Part shown: in pieces, positions 10,924-22,192 of the stretch
Layout of the letters: each line of letters opens with the position of its first letter
How positions within the stretch are numbered: the first letter of the stretch is position 1
Source: Stenopsyche tienmushanensis
Lineage: Eukaryota; Arthropoda; Insecta; Trichoptera; Stenopsychidae
Assembly: GCA_008973525.1 (NCBI GenBank)
Contig: WACJ01000530.1
Span: 2,170,001 to 2,234,000, forward strand
Length of the DNA stretch: 64,000 nt
Direction: 5' to 3'
Program-made: the position numbers and the translations under genes
The notes under the pieces: model-generated
Database searches by the model: none
Seen by the model: the letters and a program-made list of their open reading frames with translations, nothing else
Told to the model about the DNA's origin: nothing

Positions 10924-10941
10924 CAGCGCCATCTCTTGTGG
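10924..10941 (-). promoter_or_regulatory. CTCF-like core (AGATGGCGC) in LTR copy 1
   Basis: The complement reads CCACAAGAGATGGCGCTG. AGATGGCGC fits the AG-R-K-GGCGC core known for Drosophila CTCF. The same string is intact at 12728-12736 (-), 42164-42172 (+), 55501-55509 (+) and 63411-63419 (+), all inside LTR-like copies. Binding is not shown by sequence alone. Confidence 0.4.
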
Positions 10942-11057
10942 CCCTGCGGAGACATTGCATTTGCATACCGACAGATCGCTTCTTGCGCGTGCACCGTTAC
11001 CGGTTGAGTAGTGACGCGCAGGAGGCGGGAGTCGGGAGAGTCGTCGGTTAGCCTTGA

Positions 11058-11082
11058 CTGCGGGAGGTCGTCCTTCCCGCAG
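11058..11082. promoter_or_regulatory. GC-rich hairpin of the LTR-like family (example)
   Basis: CTGCGGGAGG and CCTTCCCGCAG form a near-perfect stem with a loop of about 4 nt. An equivalent stem is present in nearly every copy (for example 28774-28802 and 50399-50429), always 10-40 bp before the AATAAA-like signal. A role in 3' end formation or RNA structure is inference. Confidence 0.6.
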
Positions 11083-11449
11083 CCAGATCTCTCTTTTCTC
11101 TCGTATGAAATAAATAGTTAAATACAATACGTGTTGCCAAATAGATGGCTGAGACACAACTGATGGTAAAAAAATAAGTATAATAAAAACGACATTTTCG
11201 ACTGTACAATCTATTATTAAGACATAATTAACAATACATTTTCATATGAAATGTCCGTTATTTTTCAAAAGAAACGCTTAATGTTTGTTAGGTTATAGCG
11301 GCCATATTTTTAAAGCAACATCTATCAAATTTATTATAAATTATTTATTAATATATTGACAAATTATTATGATAAGTTATAGCATTGAACAACATGTACA
11401 AGTTATTAAATTTTATTTTTTAAAATCGGTCGTCCGTTCGAACTAATAT

Positions 11450-11570
11450 TGCCATAACTATTTTTAAAGCAACTTTTTGTGACTTAAATTGAGTGAATAT
11501 CTCATATACAACGTGTTTTATTTACATTTAAAAATCGAGCGTCCTTATTGAAATATTTAAATATATATTT
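11450..11570 (+). repeat. Dispersed repeat, TGTTTTATTTGC...GAGCGTC family
   Basis: Shares TGCCATAA, ATACAACGTGTTTTATTTAC and GAGCGTCCTTATTGAAA with 50676-50785 and 61233-61345. Class unknown. Confidence 0.5.
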
Positions 11571-12620
11571 GTATTAAAATTATGTTTTCATACCTTTTAC
11601 ACGACAGACAATATTTATAATTCAAGTGGAATGATGTGGTTACGGAACAATCCGGAGTTTCCGCATGGGGTGCACTCCGTTCCTTCATATCTTACTTGCC
11701 CTCTTCTCCCTCTTTTCGCATTCATTCACCCACCTACCCTTTACGAAAAAATTGAACTTAATACACTTGTGTAAATAAATACCCACATCTACCTCCGCAA
11801 ATTTCTATGCATATATAAAGTCCGGATACGGCGAAATTTCAGCCCGCCCCCCCCAAAAGCGTCCCGATTTTCTCGGATGCTCATTTTCGTCGGATTCGAG
11901 AAGCCACCAACGCCATCTTGACGAAAGCTCCGAAATTCGGCATCGATGATCGACGTGGAATATTCAAGAATTTGGCGCAATAATTCAGTGGGACCCCGGG
12001 CGCAATAAACATATCTTCCCGGGCGTTCCCGCCGCCCGATCCGCTCCCGCACAAAAGGCTTCCATAACTCTTCAAACAACAGAATGATATATTTGACGCG
12101 AGGCATTATGAATTGTTACAAATATTACGTTTTCGTTTTGTCGGCCAGTACATATTTTTTCCGGTTTGTTTCCGAATTAACATAAATAAGACATTTTATT
12201 TAAGGCCCGGTTCACCGTGACAGGTGAGCCGTCCTTGCGATATCAAACTTAAATCTTTATTCATCTACACGCGGGAGATCGCTTTTATGTAATTTTATTC
12301 AATGCCCTGGTGTACGGACGGACATACGGCATGTCCGTTAGTCCGGGACAACGATTGACCGACTGACATAATTCAATGTCAACCGAAAAACCAACGAAAA
12401 TACACCTCAATTAATAAACGTTTGATTTTCGGAGCTTTTGTTATGAATTGGGGATGAAATCAGACCCCAAATTAAATTCAATCTGACTTGAAACAACACC
12501 AAAATAAGGATGCATTTAATCTAAAATTTGCACATCAAAATTACGCCCTATAATGCATGCATTTTCATGTTTTATATCTGTAACCTAACTTCCGCAACAT
12601 GTGCGTGCATACTGATCAAA
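11571..12620. other. 1 kb without recognised gene
   Basis: Contains a GC-richer patch at 11830-12070. Minus-strand open frames there (11789-12106 and a shifted one) have no family signature. No repeat was recognised. Confidence 0.4.
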
Positions 12621-12621
12621 G

Positions 12622-12988
12622 TCTTACCATCCCCACGTAATAGCGCTGTTAATCTAAGCAGATTTAATTCGCCAGACTAACAACAACATCTTCCGTCTCT
12701 CTTCAAGTGCAATTTGTTATTTTAACAGCGCCATCTCTTGTGGCCCTACGGAGATATTGCAATTGCATACCGACGGATCGCTTCTTGCGCGTGCACCGTT
12801 GCCGGTTGGGTATTAACGCGCAGAAGGCGGAAGTCGAGGAAGTCGTCGGTTAACCTTGGCTGCGGGAGGTCGTCCTTCCTGCAGCCAGATCTCTCCCTCT
12901 CTTTCGTGTGAAATAAATAGTTATTTAGAGAAGAGAGTCTTTCTATTCGACGCCCGTCCATTGCCATCCATTTGTCCAGCAACATCAC
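12622..12988 (+). mobile_element. Solo-LTR-like element, copy 2
   Basis: Nearly complete. It runs from TTACCATCCCCACGTAATAG through the AACAACATCTTCCGTCTC and GCGCCATCTC words, the GACGGATCGCTTCTTGCGCG word, the hairpin (about 12860-12886), GAAATAAATAGTTATTTAGA, TTCGACGCCCGTCC and GTCCAGCAACATC. Both extreme ends are lost or diverged. Same strand as copies 1 and 3. Confidence 0.65.
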
Positions 12989-13079
12989 ATAAGCTAACAA
13001 AATGGCATAAATTGAACTCAATATTTCCAAAATATTGAACTCATTTATCAAATGTAGACAATCTCGATAGAAGACTTTT

Positions 13080-13115
13080 TTTTAAATATATATACATATA
13101 TATATATATATAGTG
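13080..13115. repeat. TA-type microsatellite
   Basis: A run of TATATACATATATATATATA-type dinucleotides. Confidence 0.85.
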
Positions 13116-13284
13116 GCCTTCCACATATGGTTAAATTAGGATATGATCTATGAGTAACAAAATTTGGAGCAATGAGTGACCATAAGAAAACAAGGATCTG
13201 TAAAATTGTAATTTAAACAGTTGGAATTGAATATTAATAGTATAGAGAGTTTAAAGGCTTCTACAATAAAAATAGAAACGTATT

Positions 13285-13380
13285 CCATGGAATTCCAGTC
13301 AAGTTTGGTAGTTCCAGCTTGGAGTACATAACACTAGGAAACAATTAGAAATCTGGTCATCCCAGTCTAAGCCAATATAC
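13285..13380. repeat. Second copy of the GAAATCTGG...CCAGTCT repeat
   Basis: Shares GGAATTCCAGTC, AAACAATTAGAAATCTGG and CCCAGTCTAAG with 405-480 in the same order. Just upstream, GAGTGACCATAAGAAA at 13160 recurs at 47793. Confidence 0.4.
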
Positions 13381-13429
13381 AGGAAGAGCATTTTTTCGTC
13401 TCATAATACACTCGTTCGTCGATGACAAA

Positions 13430-13795
13430 GTCGTGCTGTAAAGGTACCCCTACACGTCTAAATATTCTCAAATATTGCGATCCATAGCGCTTCATTTTCA
13501 AAGCTGTGCTTCTATTTGTAATAGAATATTATTATTTATTCATATCATTATTTCAAACACTACATTATCGTGTTAATTGTATCGATTGCCTCTGAAATTT
13601 ATCGACTTCAAGCTTCAACAAATGCATTATTTGGTTACTAAAACTGAAGACACACATGTATATCGTTTATGCTTACGCGAAGAAATGAACGAATATTGTG
13701 TGCTATCGACAGTGTTAAGGCTCATTTATCGATATACAAGATTCACTCACGCTGCGTGGTCCTGAGAGAAAAGTGCATTTGTGTGGATGATAAGT
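13430..13795 (+). repeat. Dispersed repeat with CTATCGACAGTGTTAAGG (family J), longest copy
   Basis: Contains GCTGTAAAGGTACCCCTACA, GCGATCCATAGCGCTTCATT, TGTGCTATCGACAGTGTTAA and ATCGATATACAAG, then CACGCTGCGTGGTCCTGAGA. The complement of 54628-54840 carries the same words in the same order. Shorter copies lie at 24295, 39848 and 60003. The central word is shared with the TTAA MITE family. Confidence 0.6.
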
Positions 13796-13858
13796 AGTGG
13801 ACATATAAAAATAGCATCCATGTTCAACTCAATTTAAAAGTAAATCACTAATCAAAGG

Positions 13859-14125
13859 ATTGAGCGGATTTAATTCGCCAGATTATCAGCGACATCTTCC
13901 GTCTCTGTTTAAATGTAATATGCTATTTTAATAGTGCCATCTTCTGTGGCGCTGCGGAGATATTGTCGTTGATTGACCTTGGCTGCGGGAAGATGTCCTT
14001 CTCGCAGCTAGATCTTTCTCTCTCTTTCGTGTTGAATAAAAAGCTATCTAGAGAAGAGAATTTTTTATTCGACGCCCATCCATCCGTCCGGCTGCATATG
14101 ATCCGAAAAAAGAACGGACCCGTGC
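13859..14125 (+). mobile_element. Solo-LTR-like element, copy 3
   Basis: Carries GAGCGGATTTAATTCGCCAG, CAGCGACATCTTCCGTCTC, GTGCCATCTTCTGTGG (mutated motif), the hairpin, GAATAAAAAG, TTCGACGCCCATCC and the 3' terminus AGAACGGACCCGTGC. The 5' end and the middle are deleted relative to 59389-59743. Confidence 0.65.
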
Positions 14126-16018
14126 GTGCTTCTGGTTTTCGAAACTCCGATTAGAACGTATTCCATGTCTAAATCAAGACGATGAATCACAAATATAAAA
14201 CCAAACTGAATACATCTTTGACATCAAAGTGATGAATCTACAAATTAAAATATCAATTAAAACGCCAATTTTATACGATATAACGGTTATAACGAACAAA
14301 ATTTATTATGAATAATATATTTAGATCCTTTGTGCTCGTTATAACCGAATTCGATTGTATCTCTGACCAGAGCTCTGATTGTTTGATTCTTTATGGGGTT
14401 TTTTTTTCTGTCATGGGACATTCCAAACACACAAGTCCGACCAAATAATCAAATCTATGGAAAAACCTGCCGTAATTTATTATTTTAAAAAATTGCATGC
14501 CTCCAAATACATTGGTAAAAATATAAATCTTCCGCTGAATGGAGACGTTTTGAATGATCACATCTGTGATTTAAAAAAAGATATATTTTTTAACACACAC
14601 AGGGCACAGTCGATAAATCTCGATGCGAAACCTTTTTCCGTCGGAAAAAACACACTACGTATGATGTATTTAAATTAATTCATTAGCGATGAACCGGCCG
14701 ATAAAAATGTTGTCAACGACCTCCCACGCCTTGTGCTACTCGGTCAAGTGTTTTGATTAATTCGATTTGGTTTTTTTATCCAGGCGAGCATCACTTTCGT
14801 GCTGCCGTATATAAATATTTATGCCGTATGCTCACTTGTCTGACTTACAAAAATACTAGCACGCGTGTGGAGCGTACGCACGTGCAAGTGGTGTGCGTCG
14901 CACGCACACCACGAGCTCCTGTCAATGCTTTGGTGTGCGTACAATGACTATAAATTTTCCTTATTTGTGTTTTGTTGGATTATTTATAGCTGTCACGCAT
15001 TTTCCTCCATAATTTGCATTATTTTACGCAAATATGGTTCAACGTATTTCTCATAAGCGCTATTCGCCCTTCAATGATATCTCTCCTGAATAAATCAATT
15101 TTATTCTAGTCACACTTCTCATATCCTTATCTGTATCATAAACTCGGCTTATTATTTTTTCGGGGCTAAATCTGAGCGATACTGCAGAAATTCAAGACTG
15201 AGATGACTGCGTCAAAATATCTGCGCTTCGGGAATTGTCATTTTATTCCGTTGAACATGAGGCGTTTTGCATAAATCTTGCGAGTCGTGGACGCTGATTT
15301 AATTTATGTCTCGGCTCACATATTTGCAATCCGTTGGATCGAAAACTACTAAATTAATATACCCATTGAATTGCTAATGGCACTAAATAGACAGGATATT
15401 CTGCGGTCAGTTGCTTTACGTTCTCGCGATCATAATCTGGAATCCCACACTGAACATGCGGTCGGTAGCCGAATTGCAAATAAGATCTCCACAACGATCT
15501 CTACAAGAAGTTTTGATACATCCCAGACTTATAGATTTCATTTTTAATACAAAAGAAGACATCCTTGACCATTTTCATTTTTTTTATTTTGGATAGAGAT
15601 AAAAAAATATATTTAATTTCGCGCGTTTTTCAGGTTTCATACCCAAAATTTCAAATTAAAATAAAATGTTTTTATAACAGAATTTACATAGACATGTGCG
15701 CATGGAGATCAAATGCGGCGCAATCCGTAACAATGGTCCCGATCCACGAGTCGGCTACGATGAACGACGGAAATCGTTTATGAAATCAATAGTTCGGTGA
15801 TAGAAATCGAAATAAGGTAAGTGCTGCAGAGGAGAAGATGGGATGACGCCTCATGGAACGATAAAAGTGGCATCATAATTCGAATACAAACTACTCTTTT
15901 GCAGTAATCTATTCTTGAAAATAAAAAATCCAAAACTGATAGATAGGCTTGCAATTTTCCCAGTATTTCTTTCCGCATTACAATAATATATATATACGAG
16001 AGTAAGATTAAAAGGGTT
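14126..16018. other. 1.9 kb without recognised features
   Basis: AT-rich. A GC-richer patch at 14860-14945 (GTGCGTCGCACGCACACCAC) is locally palindromic. Short open frames have no family signature. Confidence 0.45.
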
Positions 16019-16500
16019 TAACGGTCAATTTGTTTGGTTCCGCGTGTTTGTCAGCCATTATGTCAAGTCACAGTAAATTCTTCCGATGCGCCATCATCTG
16101 TTTTTTTGACTTTGCATATTAATATCGCCGCGAATATCCATTGGAAGCTCGTGGATGTTTATGCTAGTGATGTGATGAGTCGATAACTTGTCACGAACAT
16201 AAATAGGTTGTTCAGAAAAGGCCGTACGATGAGACAAGGAGTGGAAGACCATCGATCATTTATGATGAACTTGTGCAAAAAATTGAAGAAAAAGTGCGAA
16301 ATGACCACCGTGTAGTACTTGATGACCTTCAAAAATAATTTCCTGGCATTTCTCGAAGTCTTCTTGGTGATATTGTGTGGGAAAAACTTGGCTATGTGAA
16401 GTTGTATGCGAGATGGTCGCCCAGAAAGCTCATCTAGGATTGTTTTGAACAGTAAAGAAAAGCTTTTCTGGACGGGGGATGAGATGTGGAGATATGGGTG
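16019..16500 (+). pseudogene. Decayed mariner relic
   Basis: Starts TTAACGGTCAATTTGTTTGG then TTCCGCGTGTTTGTC, followed by TTCTTCCGATG. Pieces of the transposase follow: YASDVMSR, GRYDETRSGRPSIIYDELVQ, KIEEKVRNDHRVVLDDLQ, FPGISRSLLGDIVWEKLGY and ARWSPRKLI, ending with a broken LFWTGDEMW where the first catalytic Asp would be. Several frames and stops. The C-terminal two-thirds is absent. Confidence 0.75.
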
Positions 16501-16528
16501 GTTTAATATGTATGTACATTTCAACAAA

Positions 16529-16771
16529 CAGTACATATATGTTTTTCAAATTGTTATATTAATCTTTCCCCACCGGTGATGTATTTAATACACCTCGACT
16601 CTAATAATGGGTATATCGATATGAAATATAATAGATACGGAGTTCAGAATTTTTGTATTTCTCTGTAATATGATTACGAATCACATCAAAGTATTATAGT
16701 ATATAAGCATTCATTTGCAGCGACGAAAAAAAATAATTTGTCGGGAAATCGGGATTTTTGCGAGTTTTAAT
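16529..16771 (+). repeat. 240-bp dispersed repeat, copy 1 (linked to a hAT remnant elsewhere)
   Basis: Begins CAGTACATATATGTTTTTCA and ends TTTGTCGGGAAATCGGGATT then TTTGCGAG. Between them are ACCGGTGATGTATTTA, CTCTAATAATGGGTATATCG and AATATAATAGATACGG. Co-linear copies are at 37585-37830 (+) and 57131-57368 (-). The last lies next to a hAT transposase fragment. Confidence 0.65.
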
Positions 16772-17490
16772 TTTGGATTTTTCTCTGAATTCTGATGCTT
16801 TTCTTCAGGATTTGTTCAGAAAAAAGTAGATAAAAAAACGATTATCTACCGCAATGATCTTGCTACCGTCTACCGAAGCCCTAGCCATCTTTGCATCGAA
16901 AGTAGACTATGCTATTTAAATATTAATTAACGTAAACTGCTTGCGGATAAAAAAGCGGCTTTGTATAAACGGGTGCAGAATTTCGCCTCGATTTAAGCGC
17001 AAAAGTTGCATTAATAATTTGTAGCCTTTAAATTCCATTTAGGTTTGATTTGAATGGAACAATGACGTATGTGGGTGACCATACGTCCCGATTTTGGGGT
17101 CATGTCTCGCTTTATGTGTAAAAGCAGAGGGGGACGTCAAAATGCCCCTCTTTTGTCCCACCGAGGCCGAGCCAAGAATCTGGAGCCCTTATTGTCTAAG
17201 CGAAAATTCGCTCGCGTTGCTATTTTGCAGTTTGATTAGATAACTTTCCATCGGAATGTTTCTATTATTTAACAGATTTATACGATCGAAGAAAATATTA
17301 CGAATTATTACATCAAAAATATATGAATTATTGCATCAAGATTTTTTTTTGTAGTCTCCGGATGTAATTGCAATGGTTGTTGCGTTATTTCGTATTGGTA
17401 TTATGAAGTTATGTTGTTTTATTTTTGTATTGATGCAAATTTTTGAATAGTGCATAATAACGGTTGTGTATAGTTTGAGTAAAATGGAGT
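16772..17490. other. 0.7 kb without recognised features
   Basis: AT-rich flank of a GC-rich island. Nothing recognised. Confidence 0.4.
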
Positions 17491-17559
17491 GCTGTTGCTA
17501 TGCATTTCTTTAATGACTTTATGATGAAATGTGTCAATCAATGTCTTTCATTTGAGAAA

Positions 17560-18065
17560 TTCATGCACGTGTATTGTTGGGAATGTATCGGTTGCATTCG
17601 GTCGGGAAAGCGGTGCCGCAAGGCGAAGATCCTGTGGGAGGCTAGCGAGGCTGGCGAGGCAAAAGGGGCGAAAAGGGGGCAAATAGTCACAGCTAAAAAG
17701 ACACAAGAGGCAGGAGAGGACGTGGTGGGTGTCGGGGATGTATAGGGAGGAGGGAGTGCAGGGGTTGCAGGGGGTGAAGAGGACGAAGGGGGCGCCATAA
17801 AGGTGCGTAATGGCGGTCCAGCCGAAGGAGTCGGTGGCGCATTGCCGCATCGATTAGCGGGCTGCAGCGGGCGCCTACACAGCTCCCCACACGGATCAAT
17901 CTGATTCCCCAAGAATTGACATTGAACCCACGTCGCGGTGTCTGCATAAGCAGAGCCTCCTGCTCCTGCTCCTGCTCCTGCTCTGCTCTGCTCTGCTCCT
18001 CTACTCTCCCCTCGCTCCCGCCATCCAAAGATGTTATGGCGCGTGAAGGCATCTTATTCAACATG
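17560..18065. other. GC-rich, purine-skewed island
   Basis: About 0.5 kb with clearly higher GC than its neighbours. 17600-17860 is G/A-rich on the + strand with GGAGG and GGCGAGGC runs, and 17950-18010 is a CTCCTG/CTCTG tandem repeat. Overlapping open frames exist on both strands (for example minus 17538-17912, proline-rich, and minus 17693-18133 with an EQEQEQE run), but their composition follows from base skew. It may be an exon, promoter or CpG-type island; no family signature supports coding. Confidence 0.4.
17956..18000. repeat. CTCCTG / CTCTG microsatellite
   Basis: Four CTCCTG-type units followed by three CTCTG units in tandem. Confidence 0.85.
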
Positions 18066-18820
18066 CCCGAGCCGACCACCTGGACTTCATTATTTCGCAT
18101 ACGCACCCAATCTATCCCAGCTCTCTTCCACAATTAAATATCTAAATATTTTTTCAAGAAGCATTCACGCCACCATGCCAATATAAAAATCGGAAGCATC
18201 CTAGCATCCGAATAAATTTGATAACCAACATTTTTTACAAACAAAATATATGCAAAAATATTCGAATAATACACGAAGAACATCCACAATATGCGATTTC
18301 GATTCAAAAATGTATCCATCACAGACAAATCTTCTCGGACAAAAATATAGCGATGCGGTGTTGAACTTCATACTTATTTTATTCCCGAGAAAATTACTTT
18401 CCTCGCATTGTAATGTGACCAATTTATGGCTTCATTTTTAAATGAGACATTGCCAAAAGATTCGGGCGCAATTCGGGAATTTGCATTGGCACCAATCCGA
18501 TTCGATGGAGTGGCCATCAACAACGTCAAATTTGTTCTCCATATTCCATATATAGCCTGCTGATATAACAGGCATATAATTAAAATAATGGGGAAAAAAT
18601 AGTTAAATTTATTATTTCCATATTTTAAATTCGAATAGTTATTCGGGAGAGACTAAACTAGACTAGACGTAAATTACTACTATTGATATATATTTGAATT
18701 TTACAACAAAGATAACACATCCAAGCACTTCAATTTAAGCCTTTTGACAGTTCGTGCGGCACTCATTTATCCAGCATTTTTATCTTTCCTATTTTGACAT
18801 TATCCCAAGTGTAGAATATA
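18066..18820. other. 0.75 kb without recognised features
   Basis: AT-rich. The only notable item is an orphan CCCAAGTGTA at 18804-18813, facing the start of the pogo-like element. Confidence 0.4.
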
Positions 18821-18822
18821 TA

Positions 18823-19345
18823 CACTTGGGTCTCTTTTTATGCGAATCTTTTTTATACAAATTTGAAGTTATACGGTTTAAAAAATAATGGAACTTTTCC
18901 CTCATTTTTCTATAGACAAAACTTTTTTTTATGCGAATTCGCACAAAAAAAATTAAAATCAACACTAGTGCAAGTCACACCCGTTATTATATGAGTGCGC
19001 ATAGAACAATAAGCGAACGAAATTATTTTTAAATCTGGTAACTCTTTTCAAAACCTTAACACATTAACAGCGGAACACGGGAATTTTCGTTATGTATGTT
19101 TCGTATGATTATCGAGTAAAAGAGACTTTAGTTAAGCAATTCTGAGATACATATATATTGTATTCTTATTTATATTAATTTTTATACACTTTTTTAATGC
19201 GATTTTTGGTACATTATATGACATTGATTTGAAGTTATGCGGTTTTTTAAAATAATGAATCCCTCAGTTTTCTATGTAGTTTAAATCTTTTTTTATGCGA
19301 TTTTTTTCATATGCGACTCCTCGTGGAACCTATTTATCGCATACA
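18823..19345 (+). mobile_element. Pogo/Tigger-like non-autonomous element, deleted copy
   Basis: Starts CACTTGGGTCTCTTTTTATG right after TA (18821-18822). It has the left subterminal TTTGAAGTTATACGG and the right half GCGATTTTTGGTACATTATA, TTTGAAGTTATGCGG and GCGATTTTTTTCATATGCGA, as in 4680-5807. The transposase part is gone and the right tip is degenerate. Confidence 0.65.
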
Positions 19346-19646
19346 TATAATTGATTTTAAGAATATTTGAAAGCTTCTTGCATTTATCAAAGTCTTTTAA
19401 AAACCTGAATAATTGAATTATTGTACATATATACAAAAAAATGGCTTACGTTAATTATTGTCGAATAAACATAATCTACTTTAAATACAGGATGACCATG
19501 GCTTTGTTAAACGTGGTTATATTTTTGTAGAAATAGAAATAATTACACAAATATTGTCGGTGTCTCTTGTACTATTAGCAATCTTTTTCTATGAATGGTA
19601 CGACGAACAGTCTTCTCACTGCACAAAAGAAACTCACTTTACATAA

Positions 19647-20145
19647 TGCGGCAGGGAAGCTTCCTTATTTGAAATGCGCGCCCTAAAATGACAGTTATTT
19701 TGAAAAAAATAAAATTGCATTCATTTGAAAGAATAATATCTAAGGTTTAATAATGATTAACAATAGATAAGATAAAAGTATGCATTCGCCTTAGAGACGC
19801 ACTTTTGTCATAAAACATGCTTTAATATCGCGCCCACGGGTTATAATCCTGTTCGGAAATCGATTATTTTATGATATATAAAACTAAAAAAAATATTAAG
19901 AATTTTAATCTACTATCGACAATATATCCGTTGATATTCTTGAAAGAATGAAGAGAAGATTCAAAATTCGATTATCTCAATGCATTGATTGACCAGAACG
20001 GAAACCACCTTAATGATATAATTTAAAAATATATAATAAATAAAAACTTTAAATGCTTATCTATAATATGAATAAATAATTAAATATAAATATTTTAAAA
20101 TGTTTGTGTTGTTAATTTTTAAAATAAGGTAGTTTCCCTGCTGCA
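19647..20145 (+). mobile_element. MITE with 23-bp inverted ends (TGCGGCAGGGAA...), copy 1
   Basis: Left end TGCGGCAGGGAAGCTTCC then TTATT; right end AATAAGGTAGTTTCCC then TGCTGCA, giving inverted ends of about 23 bp. A second copy at 44724-45248 shares both ends and interior words GCATTCGCCTTA, TTTAATATCGC and GTATCC-like spacing. No coding capacity. CAGGG inside the end recalls hAT, but no target duplication can be assigned. Confidence 0.7.
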
Positions 20146-22110
20146 TCCCATATAAACGCTTGGTTATTGTAATTCAATTATAATCCATTTTGAATAGGAT
20201 AGCATTTAATATGGAAGAATATTTAATTTTATTGTCTTTTAGATGGATCCCTATCCTAATTTAATGATATGTGGATTCTAATGTCATGAAAAAGCATTTA
20301 TAAATTGAATTATTTTGAGTTTTAAGTTTAAATTCAAGATTTTTATACCGAATGGCAGTCGTGTTATTAACATATTTTGCATGGTTTTTATTGGTTCAAT
20401 AGTGGCAATAATTTATTTCAGATTTTTCAGACGGCGCTTTCTTTTATGCTCGAAGAATGTTCCTTATCAAGCATTTCGGCTGTCTATCTCGCGCAAATTG
20501 GATCGATGCGAATCGTCTTTTCGGGACCCGAACGCCGGCATGGCATTCTGTTGGTCCAAAAATCATCCCCAATTACAATTCTGCACGATATATGGAGAAA
20601 AAAAATTATCGCATTCCCGAAATCATGACGTTATTTATCACAACAGTGGACACAACAGCTTGCATGTAAAACACGTTTACATGTCGTTTTAGCCGGGGGT
20701 TGAAATTCTACCTTTGTCACCGTGACGTCATCGTGTCCATTTAACATTTTTATTTAACTGGACGTATTTACGATTTGGTTAATTTGGAAAAACATATTCA
20801 AATGCGCATGGCGCTTCTCAAATGTTCCGTTTAAGCATATTTTTTAAATGCGATAAAAGCGTCATCCAAATGAAACGCTTGAATATTGGCATTATATAAT
20901 ATTTATACATGATATTTTTTTAAATGATTTAATCCACTTTATTTGAGTAGAAAGTAGTACAATTTCAACAATGTATCAATAAGTAAAAATTGTCATATCT
21001 GGAATGATGAAAATCCTCGTGTTATTCAAGAAAGATTCCTACTCCCAAATTTGTTTAGTATGCATTTTGGACAAAAGGAATCATTGGGTCACATATCTAG
21101 ATGTTACATTTGGATTATCTGTATATTTACACCATTCACAAGCTTTTATAAAAAAACTCAATCGAAATACGAGATGCATGTGATCACTATTCCATGAAAG
21201 TTTACTCCATTTGGTATCGAATGACGATCAAGACCTAAGGGCGCTTCTTTCAAAAAATCTCCATTTAAATGTACACAATAAGCACACTTTTGCTATCTTC
21301 AAATCCTCGAATATACGACGGTCATGTTAAAATTCAGTGTATGAAATATTCGCAGTACTCGTCTAGATTCTAAATTCTGTTAAAACAAACAACACACGCA
21401 TCTGAAAGGTCACGATGGCCTCAGAGATTACTATGGCAGTCCGTACCATAAGACCACTGTTTGTGTGCGTCTATCTATCTATCCACGGGTAGGTCGGCAT
21501 AAAGCCGTGATCCTAATTCATACTCGTATTATTTCACCCCCCATCCCTTTCGGTCGGTAATAAATTAAAACACCCTTAAAACACAAAACATTTCGCGTCA
21601 CACGCTCCCGAGATAACGTAACTCCCAACGCCTTGCCACCCCCCGAGGCCCCCCGACGACCCCACACTGAACTGATACAATGCCGGCCTATGAATAAGGC
21701 CTGCCTCTTGGAAAAAAATCGTAAAATTCTCCCCCCCCGCTCTGATTATGATTTGCCAATGTTTTTTGACAGTAACGGGTTCGACGTCGGGAACGCTTCG
21801 AGCCGTGCCGGTCTTATTTTTACATCGAATGGTGTCTTTCAAATTTTCGCCGGGAACGAAAGAAAAACATTCGCGCATAAGGCAAAATTTATCTGGGACT
21901 CATGTCGAACAAACTGAAGGGACGCTCCTCCTCAATCTGTCCGATAAATGATAAGCGAATTTAAAACACCGTTAAAAAACCACCCCCAAACTTCATTCAT
22001 ATTGTATTATATAATTAAGAAAACTAGTTATTAATCCTTTAATAAATATAACACGCACATATTGCGGGCTTGCGTTTATTCCCCAAAACTCTAAATGCCT
22101 TAAAAGCGGT
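20146..22110. other. 2 kb without recognised genes
   Basis: AT-rich except for a GC-richer part around 21540-21960, where both strands are open for about 95-100 codons (plus 21633-21917, minus 21576-21878). Neither product has a recognisable domain. I see no repeats. Confidence 0.4.
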
Positions 22111-22117
22111 CATAGGA

Positions 22118-22192
22118 TTTCGGCGCCCAAGCGGTCCGAATTTCGGACCGCTATCGAAAGAGCGTCTTGCGATCTACTGCCATACACTCCTA
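22118..22192 (-). pseudogene. Non-LTR retrotransposon C-terminal tail fragment
   Basis: The minus strand contains the nucleotide words of GCGGTCCGAAATTCGGACCG and GCAAGACGCTCTTTCGATAG. These match the 'REALLRxVNGxKFGPxG' tail coded at 8655-8850 and 43985-44075. Too short for more. Confidence 0.45.

Larger units (their letters stand above)
10835..11122 (+). mobile_element. Solo-LTR-like element, copy 1 (3' truncated)
   Basis: Begins TGTAGC, the same 5' end as the complement of the full-length copy at 59389-59743. It carries AACAGCGACATCTTCC, then GTGCAATGTGTTATTTTAAC, the GCGCCATCTC word, the hairpin at 11058-11082, and AAATAAATAG as a polyadenylation-like signal. It stops where other copies continue into TTCGACGCCCGTCCA. 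The TG start and AATAAA placement suggest an LTR; no internal gag-pol is linked to it. Confidence 0.65.

Noticed and set aside
12600..12622. Shared GTGCATACTGATCAAAGT word at 12605 and 33527
   Set aside because: Only about 18 bp match and flanks differ; may be chance or an unresolved repeat edge.
14860..14945. Palindromic GTGCGTCGCACGCACACCAC patch as a possible microRNA hairpin
   Set aside because: The arms are short and built from GTGCG/CGCAC dinucleotide-like repetition; no long stem typical of a precursor.
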